From contig LSSN01005927.1 in NCBI GenBank assembly GCA_001970855.1, positions 1 through 11,922 on the forward strand: a stretch of DNA of 11,922 nt, given 5' to 3'. The notes beneath the pieces are model-generated. The model had not been told where the DNA came from and did no database searches. It saw nothing but the letters and a program-made list of their open reading frames with translations. Below, piece by piece: positions 1 through 8,921 of this stretch. The position numbers were made by a program, and so were the translations under genes. The DNA comes from Smittium culicis (taxonomy: Eukaryota; Kickxellomycota; Harpellomycetes; Harpellales; Legeriomycetaceae). The first letter of the stretch is position 1; every line of letters begins with the position of its first letter.

Positions 1-78
1 AGAAATTCCTCCAAAATACAAAATAGATCACTCTGAGATATTTGCTTTTGCTCGTTAATTTGGGTTTTTGATATACAC

Positions 79-104
79 CGCTAGCTATAAAAGCAATTCT
101 AGCG
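79..104. repeat. Short inverted repeat CGCTAG...CTAGCG
   Basis: CGCTAG (79-84) and CTAGCG (99-104) are perfect 6-base arms around a 14-base AT-rich spacer. The function is unknown, and it could be a chance palindrome. Confidence 0.35.
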
Positions 105-129
105 AGCTATATGAGCATAATTGGCGACT

Positions 130-432
130 TCAACAGAAAATGGATCCGGTTGTGGGAAAAGGCGTGATGATTAGTAATGCTAAAAAGCAAAATAAAATCC
201 AGCTGTAGAAACGAGTCGCATAATTTGGCCAACAATGAGCAATCTGTTTCCTCCTAGCATTTTTGACGTGATATAAGCCCGCCGCAAACATATTTGGAAA
301 TTCTAATTTCCTTTTTAGCTCATCCGCATTGCAATTTTGTGTTCCTGATGGAACATTTACAGCGAAAATTTGTGTTCCTTTTTTGCCCAAAAGCTGTGCT
401 AAAACGGTTTGCTTTGTATCTTCACACGTCTC
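130..432 (-). pseudogene. 100-codon open frame without ATG start, unidentified
   Basis: On the minus strand the frame is open from just after a TAA (433-435) to a TGA (130-132). It has no ATG near its beginning; the only initiator-like codon is a TTG at 388-390. The product would be polar and Lys/Arg-rich in the middle (DELKRKLEF, KNARRKQ), with a hydrophobic tail (FYSWILFCFLALLIITPF) that could be one membrane segment. The region is richer in G+C than the AT-rich deserts elsewhere, so an open frame of this length is less easily explained by chance than by coding history. I do not recognise the family. It may be the internal part of a decayed gene or element that continues upstream in another frame (see 752-907). 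It could also be a chance frame. Confidence 0.3.
340..355. repeat. Inverted repeat TGTTCC-TGAT-GGAACA
   Basis: Perfect 6-base arms surround a 4-base spacer, inside the 130-432 open frame. A direct repeat of AATTTGTGTTCC type also occurs: one copy overlaps the left arm (about 334-345) and a second lies at about 367-378. Together they place three copies of TGTTCC or its complement within 40 bases. The meaning is unknown. Confidence 0.45.
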
Positions 433-447
433 TTATGTAATACATAA
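433..447. repeat. Palindrome TTATGTA-A-TACATAA
   Basis: This is a perfect 7+1+7 palindrome directly left of the TGTCC motif cluster. It is AT-rich, so some chance of random origin remains. It could be a protein-binding site or an element boundary. Confidence 0.35.
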
Positions 448-486
448 CAATTAATTGCTACCAAAAACTACCCAAATAGTCAACTA

Positions 487-817
487 TGTCCGGCCACACT
501 TAATGTCCTGCCACCCTATAATCTGTCATATCCCTAAACCATATAAATTAAAAAAGCCATTGTCCGGTAAAGTTAGCGCCAATCAATGGGTGTTAATATC
601 AAATAATATAGCAAATCAGATCCAAATGTCCGAATGGCTAATAACTGATTATGTCCGGTTGCTCCCAAACTTGCAGCAAATAAACGTTTCGCTTGGAAAG
701 TATTTCTGGGAATCTACAACTTGGAAAGTGTCCGTTAAACAGGATAGCTTATTCGGAAATCGGTGCCCAGTCCAAAATTATAAATATTAGTTGGTAGGAC
801 ATAACTTGGATGTCCGA
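487..817 (+). repeat. Cluster of seven direct TGTCC(G/T) motifs
   Basis: TGTCCGG occurs at 487 and 561, TGTCCTG at 504, TGTCCGA at 627, TGTCCGG at 652, TGTCCGT at 729 and TGTCCGA at 811. One inverted copy (GGACA in TAGGACATAA) lies near 798. All but one of the seven direct copies carry CG after TGTC. The first two sit in a longer 17-base near-tandem unit, ATGTCCGGCCACAC and ATGTCCTGCCACCC. The spacing is irregular (17, 57, 66, 25, 77 and 82 bases), so this is not a simple tandem array. In DNA this AT-rich, a G/C-rich hexamer should be nearly absent from 330 bases. Repeated short motifs of this kind are known as subterminal transposase-binding sites in hAT and CACTA transposons. That role here is inference; a regulatory array is the alternative. 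Confidence 0.55.
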
Positions 818-907
818 GAAAATTAGAAACGCAAGATTCTGCCATTCTAAGCTGATCCAACTCCACAAGCGAAATTCGCAATACCCATTCCCATTTACAT
901 CTATATT
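752..907 (-). pseudogene. Possible relic of an OTU-like cysteine-protease loop
   Basis: The minus-strand frame is open for 52 codons between TAA at 908-910 and TAA at 749-751. Near its start it reads GNGYCEFRLWS (Cys codon at 878-880). OTU deubiquitinase domains carry a D-G-N-C-[LF]-[FY]-R catalytic loop, commonly followed by A-L. The match here keeps G, C, F and R in register, with D changed to N and N changed to Y. The following residues are Trp- and Leu-rich. The OTU histidine box was not found, and stops interrupt the frame on both sides. OTU domains are often carried by mobile elements, which would fit the TGTCC cluster overlapping this stretch. One short loop is weak evidence, and coincidence is quite possible. 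Confidence 0.15.
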
Positions 908-1093
908 TTATCCACTCTACTCAGCTACGTTACCATTCCTTTTGTATTAAATAAACCAATAACCTCTCAATATTGGCTAATAATGAGATTCTATTGGATA
1001 CTATTTGCTTAAGCCATTTTTTTACTTACTATTAGCCCTTTCACCGACTGTATTTTTGATTTTGCAAATATGGCCAACTATGTTCAATTAAAA

Positions 1094-1517
1094 TTACTTA
1101 AATTCCGAAGCCTTTAGAAATATTTGTTTTTTTAAAATAACAGCAAATAATAAATTTGCTTTTAAATCATAAACGAATAAAAAATTAGTTTTTTTAATAG
1201 CATTGGACATGAATGGCTTAAATATATCGATTTGTTTAGAATAAGAACATGCAAGATTATTCGCATTTAACCTTTCTACAAGCTTAAAAATACGAAATAA
1301 ACAATCACAGTGATGTAAAAATAAAGAAGCTCCAAGAAATAACATTTACTAAATTTATAGTTTTAATAATATTCAAAATATTGTTAGCAAAATTTTCATT
1401 AATATCATTCTGATTCATATAAAAGAGCGAAAATAAATAAATTTTTTCACGAATTAATGTTCTTATCCAGCCCAAACCCAAGTATAATTTATAACACACT
1501 AGAGTATTATTACTCAC
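1094..1517 (-). pseudogene. Two overlapping minus-strand open frames, doubtful (possibly one frameshifted gene)
   Basis: One frame (1305-1517) opens with GTG and runs 70 codons. A second frame (1094-1345) starts at an ATG and runs 83 codons. They overlap by about 41 bases on the same strand, as expected if a single frame had suffered one frameshift. The first product contains GLGWIRTLIREK and an Ile/Asn-rich tail. The second contains LFLHHCDCLFRIFKLVERL and a Lys/Phe-rich C-terminus. I recognise no family or domain. The local sequence is AT-rich enough that frames of this length can arise by chance, so this is a weak call. Confidence 0.2.
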
Positions 1518-2492
1518 GCCAATTCACGTACTGAATTAATAAACTAGCTTGTAACATTCGTCCATAAAGCAGCATATATAAACATAGTTTATCAGAATAA
1601 TATCTATTTATTCATAGATATATTAATAACCCCCAAAATTTTATAAGCTGGCCGATGCTAAATCCAAATAAAATTTTATTATTAACAAAAAAATTGGTAA
1701 CATAAAACGCATCCAAATTTATATTAGTTTTATCTATAAATTTTTACCATCAAATTCAAAGTTTAATTGCAACCTTAATAGTATCATATTTCTACTATTA
1801 AGCATTCATTAAAAATTCTAATTAAAATAGTTATGAGAATCATAATATTTAAGCTTTATAATGCAAGCTTCAACATAATTTCAAAATTAAATTGAAACCT
1901 TTGTCAGTTGTGAGAAAATAAATATATTCAAGATTCACATGAACTACTTCGATATGTATACTCAGAAACTATTGCCTATTTTCCGTTGGTTAAATAAAAT
2001 TATAGTTGTTATATTATAACATTAAAAAGCTGTTGTAAAGATTATTAGAAAATTTATCTGAAGCATCATAAAGCCTATAGCATATACATTGTACAAATCT
2101 GCTAATTATTTATCTAAAGCTGCCAATCCAAAAATTATATTTAATTTTTATTAATCACACATCCTGTCCTGATACTATTAAAGTTTGAAACTTCTAAAAA
2201 TAAAAAAACCCAACTTATACTATCTACCTCTTTTTTTGATCTTTTATAATTAAAGTCTCAAAAAAAACGAAATCACTTTAAAAAAACATTAGCTATAACT
2301 CGCTATTCTAACGATAAAAATAAGAAATATCCTCACAATATTTTTCTTCTTAATTCGTGAATGTTCTATTCTTAATTAAGATTATAAGCACTTAACTTTT
2401 CATAATTATCGCCAAATAAAAATATTAAAGACCGTCACTATATGAGAAAATTAAATTAACAAAAATATGCATGTTTTTACTTTATATTATTC
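1518..2492. other. AT-rich intergenic stretch downstream of the transporter, no gene seen
   Basis: This stretch has dense stops in all frames and many A and T runs. It lies 3' of the transporter, so its right end should contain that gene's 3' untranslated region and polyadenylation site. Just past the stop the minus strand reads AGAATAATATAAAG, a loose AATAAA-like sequence, but no exact canonical signal is close. A single isolated TGTCC occurs near 2164. Confidence 0.5.
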
Positions 2493-3986
2493 TTAAAGCT
2501 TTATCCCATATTTTCCTATATTTTTAACCCTTATTCTTATTTGGGCAATGACTAAAAACACAGCTGAGACCATAAAACAGAAAGAACAGTACAAAGCCAT
2601 CTTTCTTATTCCTGTTGCATTGCACCCGTATATATCTACAATCAGTCCATTAAATTGCCCTCCTGAAATAAATCCTATTATAATGAATATAAATAATACA
2701 GAAAATACAGAATTCAGATCAACCGCATCAAAATGTTTCCCTATGAAAGCAGAAATAACTCCTAAAAAAGATGAAATAAAAAACCCGTACAAAAACGAAA
2801 ACGAATATATCAATGAAATTAAACTCGAGCTGATTTCGCTTTTTGAAGTTTTCGCAGCAGCATTGATTTCTTTTTTACCACAATTGAAATCATACTCATC
2901 GGGCACATTCATCATAAAAAACACCAATATTGACACACATACATTTGTTATAATTATTATGTTTGATTGCCCCAACTTATCGCTAACATATCCAAAAAAA
3001 ATCCCACCTATCAGCCTCCCCACATTAATTAAAATAACTACTTTCGACATTGAATCTACGTCAAAAATAGCCTCCACTGCGCGAGGTAAATAAAATATCG
3101 GCGTCATTAGCCCCAAATCTCCAAAAAATATACTTAGACCAATTAGCCAAATTACTGAATTTGTTGCCAAAAATTTATAGTCAAATCTACTTTCTTTTTC
3201 CATTGCTTCCGCCCAGGGTTTTATTCCAAGCAAAGAAGATGCTGCTATTGTTACTACCGACAATATTCCCCAAAATCGCAAAGTCCATTCTAGCCCTATT
3301 CTATTTATCATTTCATTACTGGTGTATGCTATAGTTATTCCTCCAAGCGATCCAACAGAATAGTATAATCCCATTGCTAAACCTCTGTATTTATTAAACC
3401 ACGTTGATATTAGTGAAACCCCTCCAATTGTCGGAAATGAACACCCAATACCAAATATAACACCATGTGTTGCTATTGAATACTCGATCGACTTTGTAAA
3501 GCTTGCTAAAACTAATCCAATACCCGCAACTGCACCTCCAATTACGTATACTTTCTTGTATCCAAAAATCTTTAAGGCTGGGTGCATAAAAAGAGTAAAA
3601 ATAAACGTCGATGCAAACCCTAGCGTTCCAACTAAACCAAACTTCATTTCGCTCGTCTCTGGGAATTTTTTCTTGTAAGTAACCAAAAACAACCCATACG
3701 TATCTAAAAGTCCAAATAATATGAATTTTACCCAGCAACATGAAATTAAGACCATTATCCCGCTTCTACTATCCTCGCTTTCCATGTTCGATACTGTATC
3801 ATAAATTGGTTCGCTATTTGAATAAGATTCATAATCGCTACTCTTTTTCACTTTGACCTTTTTATAAGCCAGTTGCTCGTTTAATTCACCTTCGCTACAA
3901 TGTTTTGCATTTTTTTCTAGTCTTAGGTTCCCAATATCTCTAATATCAACTTTTCCCATCATAATCTTCCTCATCATATATGGCAT
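2493..3986 (-). CDS. MFS transporter, monocarboxylate-transporter-like (MCT/SLC16 branch), 497 aa
   Basis: This is an integral membrane carrier that probably moves a small organic acid or similar metabolite; the substrate cannot be read from sequence. The N-terminal 75 residues are polar and Ser/Glu/Lys-rich (cytoplasmic). About 12 hydrophobic segments follow, near residues 77-104, 115-136, 143-163, 168-193, 201-220, 231-255, 273-300, 307-332, 342-360, 387-411, 421-447 and 463-484. Family marks are FGLLDTYGLF in helix 1, STWFNKYRGLAMG (194-206) before and into helix 5 followed by GSLGG, GLEWTLRFWG (231-240), and GYVSDKLG (332-339), the MFS loop motif between helices 8 and 9. The helix 6-7 loop (256-271) is short for an MFS protein, while a polar loop at 361-386 separates helices 9 and 10. 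Length is normal for the family. There are no introns or frame breaks. The longest ATG start is used, but Met 4, 5, 9 and 10 are also possible. The gene stands alone in AT-rich DNA. The MFS class is near certain; the MCT branch is likely. Confidence 0.93.
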   Translation of the reverse strand: MPYMMRKIMMGKVDIRDIGNLRLEKNAKHCSEGELNEQLAYKKVKVKKSSDYESYSNSEPIYDTVSNMESEDSRSGIMVLISCCWVKFILFGLLDTYGLFLVTYKKKFPETSEMKFGLVGTLGFASTFIFTLFMHPALKIFGYKKVYVIGGAVAGIGLVLASFTKSIEYSIATHGVIFGIGCSFPTIGGVSLISTWFNKYRGLAMGLYYSVGSLGGITIAYTSNEMINRIGLEWTLRFWGILSVVTIAASSLLGIKPWAEAMEKESRFDYKFLATNSVIWLIGLSIFFGDLGLMTPIFYLPRAVEAIFDVDSMSKVVILINVGRLIGGIFFGYVSDKLGQSNIIIITNVCVSILVFFMMNVPDEYDFNCGKKEINAAAKTSKSEISSSLISLIYSFSFLYGFFISSFLGVISAFIGKHFDAVDLNSVFSVLFIFIIIGFISGGQFNGLIVDIYGCNATGIRKMALYCSFCFMVSAVFLVIAQIRIRVKNIGKYGIKL

Positions 3987-4060
3987 CTATAAATGTTGTT
4001 GAATCTACTTCAGTCAAAAAAAAGTAGTAGCTTCGCAATTTAAAAAAATTTTATACCTAT
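3987..4060 (-). promoter_or_regulatory. 5' flank of the transporter gene, presumed promoter/leader
   Basis: This is the stretch immediately upstream of the transporter start, read on the minus strand. It has an 8-T run (complement of 4016-4023) about 30 bases before the first ATG, then CAACAACATTTATAG leading to the ATG. I see no CCC or GGG triplet close to the start of the kind reported upstream of many microsporidian genes. I see no clear TATA element beyond general AT-richness. The role is inferred from position only. Confidence 0.3.
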
Positions 4061-7020
4061 ATTACCTTTGTATGTCAAACTCTTCTATTTTTTATTTTGC
4101 TAAATGTCTTGGTAAAAAATCCTTGCACTGTATTTTATAGTATTCTTGATTTTTACTAAAAAAAAGGTAAAAAGATTTAAAAAAAAGTTGCTGTAAAATA
4201 ATTTAATTTCAAAATTAGAGAAATTCTCTGGAAAATTTTTCATTTTTTAATTTAAAAGGAATGTAATTTTTATTATAAGAATTTTGATATATATTTTCAT
4301 ATCTGGTTCAAACTGGTAATTTCTCCTATATATAGATACCCTTGCATATTTTAAACGCATATAGTATTATTTAATTTAAATTATTTATTAACAAATACTA
4401 CAAAAAAAATTTTTAAATAATACTAAATGTTGCATATCGAATACATTTTAAAAAATTTTTATCCATAGGCTCCTCATACACCAAATGCAGTATAAAAAAT
4501 TAAACATAAAAGCAGTAATATTTTAATTGGGTTTTATGTGAAACTTTTCTTGTTTAAATTTTCCGTAAATCGCAATTTTATAATATTTATAATTCAATAT
4601 ATGTATACATCAATGAAGTAGAATTCAAAAATAATAGTAGGTCAAATTCGACATTTTATAATTGCGGAATCCATAAGAATTGGATTTATATTTATTTCAA
4701 ATATCCAGAAGTATATACATTTTCGAGTAAAAAATCCAATTTTTAGATTCAAGAAAATATTTTTTCCCAAAATATATAAAAAAAAATCTTATCTGTGTGT
4801 TATATTTTGTGGATATTTTTTTAGAGAGAGGAATAATTAAAAAGATAAGATAGCAGCTATAAATAAATAAATAATATTCATATTTTTAAAGAAAAAGTAC
4901 AATTTGGGTAAAAAAATTGATCAAGATATTATCTCTTGAAATTTAATATATATACTGTCAATATAAACTTAAAACTTATATAAACGAAGAGAAAATAAAA
5001 GATTTTTAGCTAGTTTCAAGGTTAATATTTTTCTAATGTAAAGATAATATTTTCTTATGGCCTCAGAATCATCAAGATTTTCAACCCCATTCACTAAGAC
5101 CACTTGAGGAAAATTATACACTCATGATTTATAGCAAGCCTAACAAGATATTTTTATTCTGATTATGTTAAATTTTTATTGATTTTAAATATGATTAGAA
5201 TTTATTGTTACAAATATTAATAGCTATTTTATCGTGCAATGACTCTTTATCTAAAACAATTCGCCTGAAATAATTAAATTTTTCTGGTAAATAGTGTAAA
5301 ATTTTTATAACTATTGTAAATCAATTTCTTAAGCATCAACCGATAGTAGTTTAGTCTTATCTAAATTTATTTTTACTCTATAAGTAATATTATATATACT
5401 TATCCGAGCTTTAATAAATGAATAAAAATAATTTTTTCATCAAAAATATCAGCCTTGAATAATAAAATGAAAATTGTATAGCGATATATATAATATTGAA
5501 TTAAAATCACCATGTTATCTTCACTAATAATAACAAAATTCAACAAAGATAATTTCCTCAAAGGAAACTCCTTCTGAATATTATATTAAGAGATCAATTC
5601 AATAATACTGAAACCAAAAATATCAAATTGAAGTAAAAATTAATCTTACTGTTATACCTATTATAATAAATGTGTTAGAAGATTTTACCTTTGACTTCTA
5701 AATATAAAAATTGTAGGAAAGTATACCTGTGATACATTTTTAGAGATGAAAATTTAAAAAAAGTCCGAATCTTTATTTAAAAGAATATTATTTGTATAAA
5801 ATATATTAATATTTCGGAATAAATTTTAAGACTCTGGGCTTAAAATACTTAAAACTTCTTAAAAGCTACATTTATGAGTAATTCGCTTTTATTTGAGCAT
5901 CATTTGATAATATAAATTTAAAGAGGGGTATCAGAACCTTCTAATGGGGTAGAAGATGTTTTAATAGTTATAAATGAAGCTCTATTTTAAAATTTTCTAT
6001 ATTTTCTTCAATTTATAAGAAACCAAATCAAAATTTGATATATTTTCTAATCTAGTATTCTCATTATAAGCATATTATTCACATAAAAAGACTTTTAATA
6101 AAGGAAAGAATCAGCTTTCTACTGTGAGAATTGGGAGATTTACACGATTTATAATGTATTTATGTTTTAAAACAGACAATTTAATACAATTTAGATAAAG
6201 TATAGATAAATTAAACGGCGATATTTAGTTTTTTCTTAAGAGATTAAATGAAAATTATATATTTTAATTATTAAAAATATTAGGAAAATTTATAGCCAAT
6301 GTACTGACAAAAAAATTGTATTTGGAAAAAAAAAAATCAAAGGGGGGATTTTTAAAATATAAATAAATATAGTAAAGTTTCATTTTTCATAGGAAGAAAG
6401 CGCTTTAAAATTCAAATTATATTTTAAATATGGGATATATACTTTGATTGAACAAATTTATGTGCAGTTTAATGAACATAAAATAACATTTTGGTCATAT
6501 AAAGATTGTAAATTTCAAAATTAATATTTATTATAAGAAGTCATTTATGCTTTAAGAAGATCTAAAAAATAGAAAGGCTATATAAATTAAGATTTGGTGG
6601 ATAATTTTTGAAATATTTATAAGTTTCACCCAAGAAATGTATGTATATGAAGCAAATTTGGCTTAAATGGTGATATAATTTGGCCCCATATAGCGAAAAT
6701 TTTTGTACTATATGACAATATAACATTACTTGCAATATATGGCCTAAGAACTGCTAGAAAAATACTTTAAAATAATTCTTTTGGTTAGTATATTGAATTT
6801 TAGAACTTTTATACCGCACAAAAAACTTGATTATTTTTATTATGTATCAATATATACATTCTGAAATTAAAAAAATTCAAATATTTTTGTTTTTTTATTC
6901 GCTTTCTAGATAATAAAGCTATTAAGTTCTTCATTTTTTTTCAAGTAAATAGTATTTTATCTACCATTTTCAGTGAAATATTATTTATGAAAAATTTATT
7001 AATCTTAAATTTATTAAATG
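4061..7020. other. AT-rich gene-poor stretch with plus-strand G over C excess
   Basis: No open frame here looks like a gene. From about 4.8 to 6.7 kb the plus strand visibly has more G than C, the skew seen on the coding strand of the transporter. It could therefore be the remnant of plus-strand genes. The clearest local rise in sequence complexity is at 5037-5162, where one plus frame is open for 41 codons (PQNHQDFQPHSLRPLEEN near its start). No ATG opens that frame and no family is recognised. A run of six G at about 6342-6347 is unusual for this background. Confidence 0.4.
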
Positions 7021-7023
7021 TCA

Positions 7024-7404
7024 AAGAAAAAAAATTAATGTAGATACTTTTTTTTCGAAACTTTGCGCATCCAATTTAGCTTTTAATTCAGGTTATATCC
7101 TATATGGGAAAAAAAAATCATCGACTTTGGTGCAGACATCTATGGATATTTTATATCATTTGTTTTCTAATCTTTGGTACAATTCATCAATTTCTTTTGG
7201 TGAATAATCTTTAAAAATTATTCTCTTTTTAGCTATTTCCTAGGTTATTTTAAATTTTTTGAGATCTTTTGACATTGGTGATCAAAAAATCGTACCAAAA
7301 TCTTCTTTTAAAAGTATGATGCTGTCAAAGTGTGATGATAGCACTTTGATTGGATAATAGAAATGGATCTTTGTATAAAGAAGACTAGCCAATTTAGCAT
7401 AAGT
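7024..7404 (-). pseudogene. Minus-strand relic frame with four internal stops
   Basis: One minus-strand frame over 127 codons has only four internal stops: TGA 7282-7284, TAG 7240-7242, TGA 7156-7158 and TAA 7093-7095. Between them it reads like a mixed-charge protein rather than AT-rich noise. Examples are KVLSSHFDSIILLKEDFGTIF before the first stop, EIAKKRIIFKDYSPKEIDEL (7179-7238) after the second, and CTKVDDFFFPYRI and PELKAKLDAQSF further on. The spacing HFDSIILL...DFGT...DLKKFKI faintly recalls the C-terminal part of retroelement RNase H domains, but the match is too loose to name. A stop count this low in one frame is expected once or twice by chance in this much AT-rich sequence, so I treat it as a possible pseudogene only. 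Confidence 0.25.
7325..7349. repeat. Perfect hairpin TCAAAGTG / CACTTTGA
   Basis: The 8-base arms at 7325-7332 and 7342-7349 surround a 9-base loop. The arms are not pure A/T, so this is more notable than most hairpins in the window. It lies inside the putative minus-strand relic at 7024-7404 and next to the CTTTGTA repeat family. Confidence 0.5.
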
Positions 7405-7509
7405 TTAGATTTATACAAATAGATAATATCGAATGATTGAATATTTAGTAAAACCTTTGTACGAAGACCTTAGTATAAAACTCGAATAATATAAGTTCTT
7501 TATACAAAG
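7369..7509. repeat. CTTTGTATAAAG repeat family, inverted pair plus a middle copy
   Basis: CTTTGTATAAAGAA (7369-7382) and TTCTTTATACAAAG (7496-7509) are perfect 14-base inverted copies that bracket about 113 bases. A third related copy, CTTTGTACGAAGAC (7455-7468), lies in direct orientation between them and matches the left copy's extension (GAAGAC). Each unit is itself close to palindromic. The arrangement could be the ends of a tiny inverted-repeat element, repeated binding sites or a snap-back hairpin. Confidence 0.5.
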
Positions 7510-8921
7510 GATTTTGTAAATGTAATTTTGGGATAGTAGTATCCTGAAAAAAAGGAGTAAAAAAAAACATTATGTATCAAATTAGTAGGATAGAATGACA
7601 ATAGAAAGAGCTTAAACTCGACCCAAGGTATTTCTAATTTTATATCGTTTAGTATAAATATTCATAGTTTCTAGATTTTCAACGGGACTTAACTTTTTTT
7701 TACATTAAGAATTTTCATTATTACTTTAATAAACTTTTAAACAAAACAATAAATTTTTGATGCTATTATTTCGAATTATTAGTGCATAGATTATCTTTTT
7801 GAAATTTTTATAAATTTGAATCCAAGTTTTTATTATCGATGATATATTTAGTTTCATATCTCTAATATAGTAGCTTAAATATCAAAATTATTAAATCCAT
7901 TAATTCTGGAGTTTCATTCTAACTCAAAATTATCCTAGGCATCCTCATACCATTATTTGTCTGTCACTTTCCTGAGAAATCTTTTTTTTTATTCGCATAT
8001 GCAAATTACTTTTTAACAAAGAAAAAAGTTTACATATTCATAAAAATAGTTAGAGTAATAATTTTTGACCACAGTACATTTTCTCAATTTTCAAAAGTCC
8101 AATTTTTATGATTTTTAGCCAAAATTAATGGATTATAAACAACTAATTTTGTATGAATCAGTTTATATTTTCTATTTCCAGCTTCAAAGCAAAAAAAAAT
8201 TTTATAAGTTAAACTCAATATATAATTCTAATATTTTTGGTGATAATTTTTTTTCGACCTTAAATTATGTCAGATATTTTTTCAGTGTTCAAATATCGTA
8301 CTTTATAACTGTTGAAATAGAAGCATGTATTATGTTCCAAGTACCTCAAATTATATAATTAACGATGATCAACTTTAATTTTCTTATTAACTTCAGTTAA
8401 ACTAAAAATTTAACAATATTATATTGATAGTGCTATTGATTTTTTAGTTTGAAATAAAAGAAAATAAATTTCAGTTTATACAATATTGTGGAAATTTTGT
8501 TTATAAAAAAAAGAAAACAAATCATATGATCTTTTTTTTTTTGAATTTTATTTATAATAGATTAAAATAATAAAGAGATAGTTATACTTATAAAAAATTA
8601 ATATAATTATATGAAAAAAATTTTAATATAGATAATTCATAAATAATTGAATAATTTTAATTTTAAAAATACTTTTCTTGAGCCAAATTAAGTTTAAAAC
8701 GGTTGATAAAAAATTACCGAACTTTAAATTTTAACATGTTATACTTGTTGTAAAAATTGATTCAAAATATACTTAAAAGTTAATTGTAACCTACAGATTT
8801 GATAAAAAATAACTATATCGAATTATAGATTCTAAGACTATTAGTATGTAATATAAAATTTCCTTTAAGTTATCTATTAAAATATGGCGTTTTTTTGAGG
8901 CATATTTTTTTCGAAATTTAA
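7510..8921. other. AT-rich stretch, nothing supportable as a gene
   Basis: A plus-strand frame with an ATG at 8128 runs 76 codons to 8358. Its product is dominated by Tyr, Phe, Ile, Asn and Lys, with no motif. That is what AT-rich DNA yields by chance, so I do not call it. No tRNA-like cloverleaf or structured RNA was seen. Confidence 0.45.

Noticed and set aside
455..790. 111-codon plus-strand ATG open frame
   Set aside because: It coincides with the TGTCC motif cluster and has no recognisable domain. Its residues follow the repeated motif rather than protein-like order. It remains possible but I could not support it as a gene.
2548..3093. 181-codon plus-strand open frame
   Set aside because: It lies entirely antisense to the transporter's C-terminal half. 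Its Ile/Lys/Asn/Thr-rich product has no motif, so it is a shadow of the real gene.
3394..3741. 115-codon minus-strand open frame
   Set aside because: It is the same strand as the transporter but another frame, within the helix 1-5 coding region. The Trp/Tyr/Cys-rich product is a typical frame shadow.
4640..4660. Possible tRNA B-box-like sequence (AGGTCAAATTCGACA)
   Set aside because: No A box, acceptor stem or cloverleaf can be formed around it.
5037..5162. 41-codon plus-strand frame with PQNHQDFQPHSLRPLEEN
   Set aside because: It has no ATG and no homology I can name, and stops follow at normal density. It is kept only as an example of a higher-complexity island.
6660..6780. Plus-strand frame beginning MYVYEANLA near 6637
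   Set aside because: Stops interrupt it about every ten codons, the density expected in random sequence of this composition.
8128..8358. 76-codon plus-strand ATG open frame
   Set aside because: The composition is Tyr/Phe/Ile/Asn/Lys noise, and roughly one or two frames of this length are expected by chance in 8 kb of such AT-rich sequence.
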